A DNA stretch of 64,000 nt. Source: Apostichopus japonicus. Its lineage: Eukaryota; Echinodermata; Holothuroidea; Aspidochirotida; Stichopodidae. Of the stretch, positions 13,771-26,080 are shown piece after piece; positions within the stretch are counted from its first letter, which is position 1; every line of letters starts with the position of its first letter. Location: NCBI RefSeq assembly GCF_037975245.1, contig NC_092562.1:25293054-25357053 (forward strand), written 5' to 3'. The position numbers were made by a program, and so were the translations under genes. Under the pieces are notes generated by a model that ran no database searches, was not told the DNA's origin, and saw nothing but the letters and a program-made list of their open reading frames with translations.

Positions 13771-13950
13771 TTGTCAACCTTGAACATGTTTCTAACTTTG
13801 AACATTTTTGCTAACCTTAAGCAATCTACCAACTTTGAACAATTTTGTCAACCTTGAACAGTTTTGCCAACTTTGAACAATTTGACGACTTTAAACACTT
13901 GCCAACCTTGAACAATTCACCAAATTTGAACACTTGCCATACTTGAACAC
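13771..13950 (+). repeat. 3'-UTR minisatellite, about 20-22 bp period
   Basis: Starting 30 bases after the stop codon, a degenerate unit around AACTTTGAACAATTTTGCC repeats about nine times. It would be transcribed in the 3' UTR of the large plus-strand gene. The units differ by small substitutions and indels, so the array is not recent. Confidence 0.75.
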
Positions 13951-14196
13951 TTTTTTATTCATTTAATTCAGCTATTGAAATTTAGAAGATGAAAAGAATG
14001 GCAAAATTTTCTTTTTTATTGTTAAAGAAAAATTTACAAAAATGAAATTGAAAGTGATGTGAACTATTCACACCAAAAAGTAATGAATTTAAAAATGTGA
14101 AAAATATCTGCGGAAAAGGAAACTGTGCAAAATGAAAGCAATTATGTAGCATGACACAAATGAAATGAAACTGAAATGTTAAAACTTCTGATATCT

Positions 14197-14202
14197 AATA
14201 AA
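14197..14202 (+). terminator. candidate poly(A) signal of the large plus-strand gene
   Basis: AATAAA lies about 455 bases after the stop codon. A second AATAAA at 14587-14592 is followed shortly by a TTCATTGTGATGTCC stretch and is an equally good alternative. Which one is used cannot be decided here. Confidence 0.45.
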
Positions 14203-14592
14203 AACTAAAACCCAAATCTCTGTACAGGAATCTGTTTCTATTTGTTTCTCCTCACTATTATTTTATTATGTTAATTCTCACCTTTTTCTTTAGTTGTTCC
14301 TGTTTCCCTGTTAGTGTCCTTTCCATATTTCAGAAATACCAGATCTGCAAAGCCTTCGATCACCATTTCCAAGAAACTCATCTATCCAGAAAACAAAAAT
14401 TCCAGAGTCAGGGGAAGAAATCAATGTTTACTTTTTGCATTCATATTTTCAAGTCTTTGAATTTTGTGTATCATAAAGCACTATGGTTCATTGTAGGGAA
14501 TTTGCTACATATCAACATACCGATGAACACAAATATCAATTTGGTCCCTCTGTATTGCATTTGTGTTATACAGATAAACTCTCTTGAATAAA

Positions 14593-17442
14593 AACAAGTT
14601 CATTGTGATGTCCTTTACTGCCAAAGAAAAGAAGAAGAAAAACACTTTTAGTGATTATTTACATACTATGCTTAACATTCTAAGGTGCACGACACACTAA
14701 ATTCATAGCAAGCATAAAGAATGCAGTTAACAAGTTCATACTTGCAGTATGTAAGTTTTGAACTGGTATGAGCACTCTGCTTTAGGCTTTCTGGCCTCAT
14801 TTTCATGTCATAAATACTTCTACATTACACTTTGGCTGCAAGTTGTAAACTCCTGTTAAGATAGAAAATGGTTAGATTACAGACATCAGATGACTAAACC
14901 TAACTAGCCATAGTCTAATTCTCACCTCATACTACTCTGTTAACAGATGACTGGTTTAAACCTTGAAAAGGCTTAGACATATGTTCTGCTGTGATGGGAG
15001 TTCAGACTGTATCACCATGTTGTAAATAACATCCATCTGTAAAACAGACTTTTAAAGCCTCTTTATGCCTTCAATTATCAACACAAACAAACAAATCCCT
15101 TAAACTCTACACTTCTTTTGGTACTTTGCATGGTTAGTAATTACACAATCATGGTATACATTTTTGCTAAAATTTAGGGCAATTCACACAGAAAAAGGGG
15201 ATTAAAACTTCACACAATAACAGCACTGGGATGCATGTGGGAGCAAATACATTGGCCATAGTAGTGAAGATAAAGCAATGAACACATATAGCTGGACTCA
15301 GTACGATGAACTATGACTTGATGGTACTTGTTAAAATGTGTCCTTTGAACAGCTCACACTGCTACATAACGTTCTTTGAGAGAGAAGATAATGCATGATG
15401 CCATGGGAAATGGTACTAGCCATACAGTAGTGTAGTCCACCGTACAGCCTAATCTACAGTTTGAAGGCAAAGGTCAATACACCTAACCTTACATCTGCCC
15501 AATTACTGGTTTGGATAAAACAAAGGCAATGTTACTGTCTGAATTTTGCATTCCCTCAAAATGCTGAAGATTGGCGGTAAGTACATGTCCATGGTTGTGT
15601 GACCATTTACTAAACAAAAGTACGAAAAAATTAATTAATTAGGCTGTCAAGATGGAATGCATAATGACACTTTAGGTCAACTCATGCATATTTTTTAAAC
15701 TAAACATAATTTATGGTAATTCTACAAGTAAATGAACAATGGAAAACTGACCAGGAAATAATAAACAATGGATTGTAACCCAGAGGTCACTGATTTGAAT
15801 GCTGTTCTAGCCATAAAATTCTGTGCTCTTTTCCATAATTTAAGACTAATAGTGTCTCAATATCATAAAATACCCTTGGCTACTAAGCACAATGATCATG
15901 TTTGACACATGGTATTAATTTTGTTAGTCAATTTTTCAAGCTCTGACAAATATGCCAAGTTGATAAAACTTTCCACATAAAACTGGTTGCAGTAAAAATC
16001 AAAGCATAATCTAGAACTGATCAAATTTATTTGTAATTATTTATAAGCAAGTGATTAGTTCTCTTGTTTTATACCATTTGCTATTTAATATTCTACTTGC
16101 ACATAAAAAGTACTCTTACAACATAAAAAAACATTTTCAAAAATTATTCAGTTTTTCATATTTTATTTATCTGTCACAATTTTATAATATTTTATTTTCC
16201 CTCTGAACCAAAAGCAACTTTTGGAAAGTTACACAGTTGTTTAGAAGTCTATAATAGAGTAATGAAAACTCATGTAACTTAAAAGGCAGGTCAGGTTTTC
16301 CTACAACACCTGAAAATAATTTTGCACTTGAATACTTCATAGACAAGTGTAGCTGTTAGAGAAATTATGGCTTCCATGGGGAACAACCATGTTACCTTAA
16401 GAATGATATCCCAGCATGTTCAGTGAGTATCTGACATTACAACTGGTCATAATAAATATGTACTATTTCCTATCTATTTTTGTACAAAGTAAGCTCAAAT
16501 GATGCAATAAAATGCAAAATAAAAGCTGATGCAAATTGCTAAGCAATAAGCACATCTCACTCAGAGCTGGCTTATACCAGTTACAGGAATGCTAGAGCTT
16601 TCAATAATGAGTATGAAGTATCGTTACATTTACGATTTTCAATGTAATATAAAGCCAAAAATTGCCCAAAAGAAGGTTACATATATTTCAGGCAAAGTCA
16701 CACTGAAAATTAAGCTGTGATTTATTAATGGCATATTCTACATACCCCTCCTCCTGACCCCCCCCTCCCAAACCTACCACTTCAATTTCAACTTTACCAC
16801 CATTTATGTAAAGAGTCTGTGATAAAAGATATTAAGTTGTTCAATGCTCAGTACTGACACTTTTATGCAAGTTTGCTGCTTGTGTCTTAAAAAAAATACA
16901 GACTTCTTTTAACATTGTCCAAACAGCAAACATTTTCCGGCAGATCCACTTTAACACGAAAAGTAAGAACTTGGCCCCTATTGGTTTGAAATTACACTGT
17001 TAACCCTCAGATGATCTTGAGGAAGACTTTGATAATCCTACAACATGTTTTCTTGATAAGCAGACAAAGGGTAAAATTTGGCTCAGCTTTTAATCACAAA
17101 TTTTGTACTTTCAGAGTATGCTGTAAGTTAGGATTGAGCTATTTACTCTGCATATTGCTCAGTGAGATTTTGGTTTCTGTGACCCATTACTTCAACCACT
17201 GTTTCCCTCTGTTCGTTATTGAGAATTAATTCAGAAACCTGTCCTACATTATCGTTAGTCACCTCAGGTCAACCTCTGACCCTTTAGAGTCATTGTGGCC
17301 CTAGTATTACCAGCATTTGTGAGGATTGAAAGTATTCTTCTTTCCAGGTCTATTTTGTTTCAAACAGCTGACAGGAGAAGGACAGCCGACCACTTGTCAG
17401 TGAAATAAAGACATTGTTGCACATGCTTTTCTTTCTTAGTGG
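14593..17442. other. intergenic and 3'-UTR sequence between converging genes
   Basis: AT-rich, with no convincing reading frame. TTTATT at 16721-16726 is an AATAAA on the minus strand and could end the zinc-finger transcript, giving a 3' UTR of roughly 700 bases. A C-rich tract near 16745-16775 is low complexity. No repeat family is recognised. Confidence 0.45.
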
Positions 17443-20400
17443 CTACACATCCATGGTTGGAGTTACTACAGTCAGAGAAATAATGTGAGGCACTTCTTCT
17501 TCAGATTTCATTCCCTGTGTTTGTATAGAGTTTTGTGCTTCCACATTGCCTTCGACTTGAATTACGTTATGAACTTGTACATTGCCTTGAGCTTGTAATG
17601 CTGCTTGCATTGGCATGCCTCCTTGCAGTTGTAGTACTGCTGGAGTCTGTATGCTCCCTTGAAGTTGTATGCCCCTTTGTACTTCCATGCCCTGTTGAAG
17701 TTGTATGCCTTGCTGAAGCTGTATAACTGTTGAACTCTGCAAGTCCTCCTGAGACTGTATGCCTGCTTGTGTATGCAGGCTGCCATGCGCTTGTGTGGTG
17801 CTTTGATTCTGCAATAGCCCTTGGGTTTGTACCACAGTTTGGTTCTGTAGCTCTCCCACCACCCTGATAACTTCAGGCACAGCCTCGATTGCTCCTTCTG
17901 CCGTTCCTCCACGGACATCCATCTCTTTCTGATGTTGCCCTTGGTTATCACCTTCACGTTTGTTCGCATCACGAGCTGCTTGGATTTGGAGGGATTTTCT
18001 GATATACATCAGTGGCCTGTAGGTAAAGGATGAGAGAAGAACAGGTAAATGAAAAGAAAGAAGAAAAATAAGCTAGTTTGTACTTTATAAAGTCATCTGC
18101 ACACCACCTTTGTTTGACAAATAATGCTCATCATCAGTGTTTCATCAATGACTGGCTCTTCTGGTAGAAACACCACTAGGTCTTTCTCAGGATTCAGACC
18201 CTTCAGAAGAAACAAGAAACTTGGTCAAACAAAGACAACATATGTTTACAATGCATTAAACATTTGTCAAGGAAAAATGGTGGACGCCCTCCGTGGGTGA
18301 CCTGCTGTATGCTTGAAATGATAAAGAGTCAACATGACATAGCTGAGTTCATAAACAATTAACATTATGATACAGGCCTGGATTAAGGAGCCACCATCTT
18401 CAGTGACTTAGTATTCTCAAGTACATTCACAGAATCAATGTACATCCACTCTACATAGTCACATTAACAACATGAGAAGACAATAATGTGGATCCAATAC
18501 TTACTCTCCGGGATGATGTTTCTTCATGTGACCCCAGTAGGTTGTTCTATCCCGCCAACTTTTATTACACTTGTCACAACAGTATGGCTTCTCTCCAGTA
18601 TGGATACGCTGATGGGTATTTCGAGTGTGGCTGGTCTTGAAGGTCTCCGTACAAAACTTGCATTTATAAGGACGCTCCTGTGTGTGAACCCTCATGTGGG
18701 CTTCCAAGGAACCCTTTGAGACAAATTTCTTTGCACACACCTCGCATTCAAATCTCTTTGCACTGGTGTGCCTGAGCATGTGCTCACGTTTGCCAGACAG
18801 TCTTAAGACTTTCTGACAAACAGAACAAGTAAAATATTCATTTCTGTGAACGCTCATGTGCCCTCTTAACGACTGGGGCCTTAATCTCTTGTAACACACT
18901 TCACAGTACAAAAAGGCGCTGTTTCTCTCGTCAGAATTGGCACTTTCTACGTCCTCAATCCCTGCAAATGGGTTTCTTAAGGTCTTTTTATTTTCACCAA
19001 AATGTGACCTTTCGTGCTGTTTCCTCGAGTGATCCTGACTGTAACTTTTGGAACAGTAACGACATTTGTAACGGATGCCGCTGTGGGTGTCCATGTGCCT
19101 TTGCAAGTTAGAACTGCAGAGAAAGGCTCTTCCACATACAATACAGACAAAGTTTCGTTCCCTTTCCTCTGGTGCCTGATGTAAAGCTACCATGTGATGC
19201 TTCACGTTCTTATTGTTTAAAGGAGCCCCACAAATTTCACACAAGACAAAGTTAACCCCCTTCATGTTCTGATACTTGTGGTACTTCCTGTTGAATTCTG
19301 CTTCCTTGTGGTGTTTGAATTGTCGGTACTTGTCCATCCTCGCCTGGTCTTTCTTATTCAACGGACCTTGAGCGTCCCCCGAAATGATTTTCGCAGTGTA
19401 CCTATCTGTCTCGGTAGGTCCAGGGTTAGCGTCTGTTATAATCCGTAATGGCTCATGAAGGACTCCGTCACCACCAGACGTGGAGTTGATGAAACCTTCC
19501 AATGTTTTTAACAAGACCTGCTCTTGTTCTGTAGACAAAGTGTTCTGTGGGGCATCAGAGAGCATGGTTATGTAATTGGCTCCACTGGCTTCACTCACGA
19601 TGGTACCGTCATGAGTTCCCAACACACCCACCCCTTCTACATTCATATACGTATTCCCATCTACGTCAGTGAGTGTCACCGTGGAATTAGCCGGGAGACC
19701 TAGACTGCTCGATAGAAATGAGTTCTCTATCATAGCACCTGTATCCATGGTAACTATATTTTTACTACTCGCAAGTCTCTTGCTCAGAGTACTGGGACTG
19801 GACTCAGAGTTCCCATCTGCAGCAACCTCTACAGTATTTCCAACATTCTGTTCGTCAGCCACGGCTCCTGTAAGCTTGTCTGAAATTGGCTCCAACAGAT
19901 CTTCATCTTCTACTTCAGAGGCTTCCTCTTCATTTGCTTCTCCATCCTCCTCGTACTGTTTCTCAAAATCATCTTCCTCTGGCTTCTCTCCCCTACCATT
20001 CTCTGTTGGACATGCCTTCTCTGCATCTCCAGTCTCATCATGACTTTCTTCATCATTTTCTTCTTCATCATCCCTTGTTTCATTTCCTTTCACAGTCTCC
20101 TCTGATCTTTCTTCCGCCACTCCTTCTCTCACAACCTCTTCTGACTCCATATCTGTCACCTCCTCTTCCTCCTCTGCTTTGCTTTCAATGGCAGTCTGTT
20201 CTTCCAATTCTTCAATCACTTTCTGAATATCTTTTACTTTTTTAAACTTTGTTCTCTTATGCCTCTTCCTCTTTCTACAGACGGCATCTTCCTCCATTTC
20301 CAAATCCGCATCCAGATCATTTTTGACGAGCCCAGTCAGGTTTATATCCTGGTAGAAGCTTATCACATCTGCTCTTTCCATGGCTTTGCTGAATTTCATA

Positions 20401-22277
20401 GCATGCAGGCTCCCATCATTATCATCTTCATTCAGTTTATAGCCTTGGCATGGACAGGTCACCAAGCAGCCTTCTGTGACACTGTTTTCAGTGTTTAGCC
20501 AGGAGAACAGTATTGGCCTCTTGTTTCTGAGGGTTCGCACTTGGATGTGGATCTCTCCCTGGGGAGAAAAGAAGTTAAAAAACAGATTAAGTAAAGATGT
20601 TGACTATTAACATGAGCTGTAACAGTAGCAACTAGCAGTACAAGTTACTTGCTATTGTTCAGAACTACTGTATGATTTAACCATTTCAAGTTCAAAGTAG
20701 TTTTCAACTTCTTGATCATGTAATTTAACATTCTTCATATGATCTTACAATTCTCACCAAGGAAGGAGAGACATTCGGTAAATTGCTATGTATTCACGAC
20801 CAAATTATTTTAACCTTCCTAATCCCAATTTTGTCTCCTTATGACTCATTCAGTCCATTCTACCAATCCACACAGTTTACATCTCTTGCACACCTTTCAT
20901 TACCTGCCCCCCTTCCCCATCCCCGCCCCCTCCCCTCCTCCCCACATATTGATCTCCTGCCTCAAATCCTCTCACAGCCCTTTGTTCGCTCTAACACTTT
21001 TTTTGTGAGTATTGTGTAATGTGTCTGTTTGTTTGTGTACTTGTCTCATGTCTGTTTTCGTTCCAGTATGCCTCTAAGTCTAAAGGAGTCTGTGCTAAGA
21101 TAAGACCCTCTTACTTTCATATATTTACAAGGTACTGTACAGTACTTCATGAAAACATGTTTAACTCTCTTTGATTTACAATACAAAATGGTATGCATGT
21201 TAGTGTACTGTACACACTTTCATCTGCAAGCATCAAATTAGGGTGAGGGGAAAATCTAACATAGAAAAACCTGTTTGTAACTTTCTTCAACATCATTGAC
21301 AATTACATGCATAGATCTCTTAAAGGCCAACTCAGGCAAATGTTAGTGTTGGTAGGTCTTACAGTAGTCCAATGAAAAGAAAAGATGTCGACAGAACATA
21401 CTGTACTGTTTGTAAAGATATCACAGTTACTTTAACTTACTTGTGCTGAAACTCTGGAATGCTCCTTTAAGGCTTAGTTTATGATGAAGAATGCTCTTCA
21501 GAACAAATCTAATTGTTAATTAGGTTAATCTTTTGTTTTATAAATTCTGATATTTCAATTAAAATAGTGCATTTCCATATCAGAAAACAATAGTTGGCAT
21601 GTGACAATTTGCAAATTAATGTCTGTCCTTGTCCTTGACAAATTTGTAACACATGTATTGCAAACATGTTTCATTGAGACTACAAATAGTATAAAGTTTC
21701 CCCATATTTGCTTTTGAAGAAAATTTGATTGATGACGCTCTGAACATTAATGAACCTTTTCCCAAAAGCACAACACAATATGGTGTGGAAGGAAAATTAC
21801 GACTGACCGTAGGAAAGCATTCGACAGAAAATGGAATAGGTCATGGAACGGTAAACACTATCAATAATACATTATATCATGATATTAACATTTTACAACC
21901 CGACCAAATAACTGTAGCTCAGCAAGATCAAACAGTGCCAACGTGAGTGCATACTGTACACTCCCAGGGAATAGCTTACAGTATCCTGTATCACTGAGCA
22001 AAATGCTATGCAAAATAGTCAACTTGCAATATAAGTGCAAACATACAAAATAGCTTTTATTTACAGGAAGCATTGTAATAGTATAAAAGAGAGGAACTTC
22101 ATAACCTCCAAAACTACTGTCTTCACAAAGTTTCAACACTCAATACTTCCCTGCACTCTCCTGTTACCACCATAGGTACTACTTAACAACAAAAATCAAT
22201 TTGAGTAAAACAAGTGAGTAAAATATTGCCATTTGGCTTACCATTTTGATGCAGACGACTACTGTTGTGTATGTCAT
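17443..22277 (-). CDS. C2H2 zinc-finger protein with hexapeptide-repeat tail (spliced, 887 aa)
   Basis: The minus-strand CDS joins 22277-22242, 20558-18505 and 18016-17443 in frame (2,664 nt). Start: the ATG at 22277 lies in a 71-nt exon with an in-frame TGA upstream of it; a second in-frame ATG ends that exon. Features: a basic cluster at residues 107-119, a probable nuclear localisation signal; a strongly acidic tract at about 128-243; eight C2H2 fingers at about 452-693. The linkers before the last two fingers are TQERPY and TGEKPY; the other spacers are irregular. The C-terminal exon holds 19 consecutive hexapeptides. It is inferred to be a nuclear DNA-binding regulator; the finger number and irregular linkers did not identify an orthologue. 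The zinc-finger exon ends at a GTAAGT donor whose T supplies an in-frame TAA, so an unspliced transcript would stop just after the fingers. No KRAB, BTB or ZAD domain is seen. Confidence 0.88.
17509..17850 (-). repeat. 19 tandem hexapeptide codon units (18 bp x 19)
   Basis: Within the last zinc-finger-protein exon, residues 753-866 divide exactly into 19 hexads with no insertions. Position 1 is Ile, Leu, Val or Met in nearly all, and positions 2 and 4 are mostly Gln (for example IQLQQG, LQAQGN, IQVEGN). Position 6 is small or hydrophobic. The DNA units have diverged, but the six-residue register is kept throughout, which suggests selection on protein structure. One unit begins with Thr. Confidence 0.9.
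18093..18200 (-). other. exon-like segment in the last zinc-finger intron
   Basis: After a TTCTTCTGAAG acceptor-like site, an open stretch of 31 codons ends at AAAG followed by GTGGTG; read through, it stops at 18093. It looks coding (a run LVVFLPEEPVIDETLMM) but starts in phase 0, while the flanking intron is phase 2. Including it would therefore shift the frame and stop immediately. It may be an alternative or poison exon, or a relic. Confidence 0.25.
21720..21942 (+). other. isolated exon-like open segment inside the zinc-finger gene's first coding intron
   Basis: A TTTGCTTTTGAAG acceptor-like site is followed by about 73 open codons of mixed, non-repetitive composition (containing INEPFPKSTTQYG). 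It ends at AAC before a GTGAGT donor-like site. It lies on the strand opposite to the host gene. No partner exons were found and no family is recognised, so it could be a nested gene exon, a transposon relic or chance. Confidence 0.2.
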
Positions 22278-22312
22278 GCACAATCACAGTAAATGAAGAA
22301 AACTTCCAAGAT

Positions 22313-24243
22313 CTGAAAAAAAATGACAAAAAGAAAAAAATATTGAAGGCAAATGTGACTAGTTAGGCAATCATTAAGACCATGTCCAGACAGTCTTTCA
22401 TTAAGCAGAAAGTTGTCATAGTCTGTGGGTAATTTATATGCTAATAAGCTAATTTGATGCAATTTACAAGCTAATTGCATCACTTTTCAGAGCAAGATAT
22501 TCAAAATACTTTTGAAAATAGCATTTGAAGGGAACAATACACAATCTTTACAAAATAGTTAATACCTGGGTCATGCAACAGTAGAGCTCATAGGGAGTGC
22601 ACTTTGGCTGGAAAATGTAAGTAATACAAGAATAATTTATCCAGTGTCACATTTCAAAATGGTATGCAAAATGGTCAAATTGCTATAAAAGTTCATAGAT
22701 CTATACGAATATGTATGGGTCATTCCATGTCATATCACCAAATTTTGGAGTATGTTGCAGTTCGACCAAATTTATTGTATACTTGGAACACCATGAAATA
22801 AGCATATTCTGAGAATTGGCCAATTTATCACACTTTGAAATTCTCAATTTTTTTACACCAACGTGACATTTTCTTGATTTTTGAGGTCTGATTTCTCAGC
22901 AATTAAAATATACCTTGTACTTTTTAATTACAAAAGCCTATAGACTTTATCCCATGGAATGAAAATAAAAATATTAGGCTGTAAAAGCATTGTCTTGTGA
23001 AGGTAAACTTAAAAATTGCCAAAATATTCAATTTTGGTATTTTTTGCTAACATAGACCTGTGCTATATTTAGTGATAAATTGCTACTAAACTATTGCTTC
23101 AGCATAGTTGATTCTTTCGGAGGTTATTATGTCCAGTCCAAACAATACAAAATAATGATGACAATGCTTTCCTGTAATAAATTTGCAAGTTGTGCAGCTC
23201 CTAAGTACAGTAGCTATTTCATGCTGCGATTCAGCACGAGTAAGGGGTTTAGATGCCAATTTGTTACTGTACCAACGTAACCATAGGCCTACATGTAAGA
23301 GCTGTGAGGGTATTTTTAATTAATTATAAACTGTACAAAGTTCTTACAACTTACAACCTTTCAGGGATCTAGCTTTTCTCAATATTAATATATGAGGTTG
23401 TAAAATTGCTCTGATGTACAAAAGAGGTTGTCTTTGACAGCCAACAACTTAAAATATGTCATGTTGAAAAATTCTGATTGTTTTTTCTAGAAGAAATATA
23501 GTACCACCCTGTTTGTACACAAAATTTCAGGAGGGTATTTCGCCTTATTTGTAAATGAAAAATCCTCAAAGTTTGAGATTTTTTACAAAAAATCTTTTTG
23601 CCTGTTTTGCTATTCCACGTTTTTGAAAAAATCTTTTTGCCTGTTTTGCTATTCCACGTTTTTGAGCGTGGGTATTGTACTTCAAGGTCATTCAATTCAA
23701 TACTGTGCAGATTAAAATGTCATATGATATAGTATTTGCTATCTACTATCTGCTTAACTGGTTTAATTAACTTTAATTGTAAGAGTCTTTCACAAGATTG
23801 TATTAATTATTAGCAAAATAGGTTATTGTGTAGTGTTTTTACTTTTGAAATTTGTCCAAGTATCTTCCACTAAACTCTTTAATTAATGGGCATTGTTAGT
23901 CAAACTACTGGCATCATGGAATAACGCTGACAAATGTTGGCCAACTTTGCATATCTTTAGAAATTGCGTACTAGATCCTGTGGTTGAATTTCCAGCAAAA
24001 GTCATATGTGAAATATTCCAAGTACTGGTTGTTTAAGCTGTCTCTGGTTTTGAATTGGTTCGCCTAAATTGCAATGTCTTTGCACACTCCACCACTTACC
24101 ATGGGATTGGATGAAACTATGCAATTGCTATAGCTTTCAGAAATGTTTTCCACAATAACTTAAATAGGCTAGACCTTGGTCTTGGTGTAATACTGCACAA
24201 ATCGCCCCTGATGTGGCTGTTGACGTGCAGTCCTCCAAGTTGG
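22313..24243. other. intron or 5' flank of the zinc-finger gene, no gene
   Basis: The 71-nt exon ending at 22312 (minus strand) is preceded by a CAG acceptor, so transcription starts further right and this stretch is intronic. It is AT-rich with no reading frame of interest. A 39-bp direct duplication at 23591-23668 is the only structure seen. Confidence 0.5.
23591..23668. repeat. 39-bp tandem duplication
   Basis: Two identical copies of a unit beginning AATCTTTTTGCCTG and ending CCACGTTTTTGA, 39 bases apart. Identity suggests a recent event. It is intronic with no coding significance. Confidence 0.85.
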
Positions 24244-24770
24244 CTAATGGTGCTGCTGACTTGCCAGCATTAACTTGAAGGAGGCGGTGTTTGGTGCTGA
24301 TTTTAGATCAGGTGGGAGTGTGTTCCACTGAGGAATGGTGCGAGGATAAAGCGAATATTTATAACAGTTCTTTTGAGCTTGAGGAATTTTATAATTCAAA
24401 CTGTGAGATTGACGTGTAGTTGGATTTTCTTTGTCTTCAAGAAGGTTATTTATTTTATGTTGCTTGGGATCAGGCCATGAGTCTCTTTATATATGGTAAC
24501 AAGTCGTGCTTTGAATCTTCTGTTTTCGAGAGTATCCCAGTTGAGATCTTTCAACATGTCTGTGACACTACTAAAGCAACTATACTCATTTTTGACGAAC
24601 CTGGCAGCTCGTCGTTGAACTTTTTCCAAGGATTCTGTGTCGATTTTCTGATGAGGGTCCCAGATTACACTGGCATATTCCAGTTTGGGTCTAACAAGAG
24701 CTTTATAAGCTGTTTCTCTTGCCGATGATGCACAATTCCAAAAATTACGTTTGATAAGACCAAGGACCTT
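24244..24770 (-). pseudogene. LINE reverse-transcriptase C-terminal fragment
   Basis: The minus strand encodes the region typical of the end of CR1/Jockey-like ORF2: a GLIKRNF segment, the AYKALVRPKLEYAS motif, W-x-P, and an RRAARFV segment with a following D-L-W-x-L-type helix. After the SNIK motif the frame shifts by one near 24450. It then continues through a W-N-x-L-P-x-D segment to a TAG at 24244-24246. The upstream RT catalytic part is absent, so this is a 5'-truncated, frameshifted copy. It lies upstream of the zinc-finger coding exons, probably within their first intron. Confidence 0.85.
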
Positions 24771-24999
24771 GACCCTAGTCTTAGGTTTCAGACAGCCAGG
24801 CATATCCAGAATTTTCTGAGAGTTAATGATTACAACCAATAACACCAGCACAATGTTGGGTCATTCTCAATTAAAGTCTTGAACTTAGATTTCCCCACTC
24901 CACATCCATTAAGAATATTATTAGCCCTGAACTTCTTTAGTTAGGCCAAGGTTATGTTTACTTGGAATATGATTGCAACAGGGTCTAGAAGCAAGTACA

Positions 25000-26040
25000 A
25001 TTAGGCCTAGGCTAGCTCTGGAATACAGAATGGGCATCCAAAGATCCAGATTCTAGGACAGGTCTCCAATCTAAAACCTTCTAGCTACTGACACTGACAG
25101 CATTGCAAAACTAACAATACGTGTCGCTCTGGGCTAGCCCAGCCATTAATTATTACCCAGTACCAGTTCCCTCTGCTTATACTACTAGCCTAATAGTACT
25201 ACAGTAATACGGACCCAGGGCCTAGGCTAAGTATGTTTTTAGACCTAGGGTCTAGGCTATTTTTTTTTTCAAAATTAGCCTAAGGTTATGCCTTTTTACC
25301 AGGCGAGTAGTCTGGAGGTTTGTTAAAAACAACGTAACAACATTAGCCTAACTGTTTGGCAATTACTAGTACTATGCTAGCCTAACGTTATACCTAACAA
25401 TAGACGGATCAAGACTTTAGTGTCACTGTCAAAGCTCTCTCACATTTCTACCACGTTCATTATTTCATTTTAAAAGTCAAATTCCTTAACGTCAGAATTA
25501 GCTCATAGTGCAAGCCGTGTGATGTTAGGTGAGCCGTACGGTTAGGCTGCGTCTAAGTTACACTAGGCCTAGTCGAACTTCGAAGTAAAGTCCGATCAGG
25601 TTAGACCGTCAGTAATCACCAGAACTTTCATGGGACAGACCACTTTGCACAGTTTTGTGACACGACAAATTTCATGATTCTTACCAAAGCAGTCGAATCA
25701 TGACAACTACCAGAACACAAGTGTGGTGCTAACGACAGATCAATCGTCGACCAATACTGTCGTTTTATCATTGTTTTACGTTAAAGCAGGACAAAAGCTG
25801 GGTGAATGTTCAAACTCACCCGATTCGACGAAAAGTACAACTTCGTCTGCAAAAGTTGCAAAATCAAATTTCAGCGCATGTTTCTCACAGATCACAGACA
25901 CAAACGAGATCAGATAAGTGAACGATTACAGCACTTCACCACGTATGTAGATTGTGCAGTGCAGCTACAAGAAACAAAACTGAATTGCGTGTACAAAGAG
26001 ATCTGCCCACAACAACATCGTTATGGTGGCTGACAAGATG
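25000..26040. other. AGGCCTA-rich stretch, probable 5' region of the zinc-finger gene
   Basis: Many short CCTAGGCT or TAGGCCTA-like motifs occur between about 24,950 and 25,600. At 26032-26043 the plus strand reads ACAAGATGGCTG, matching a YY1-type core often found at transcription starts. This is a candidate start region for the minus-strand zinc-finger gene; the noncoding first exon itself was not identified. Confidence 0.3.
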
Positions 26041-26080
26041 GCTGTTCTAGTTGTTGTACTACCCCCATATACTACTATAC

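Noticed and set aside
14268-14591. 107-codon plus-strand frame after the giant gene
   Set aside because: It lies in the presumed 3' UTR or flank, is AT-rich, and has no recognisable domain.
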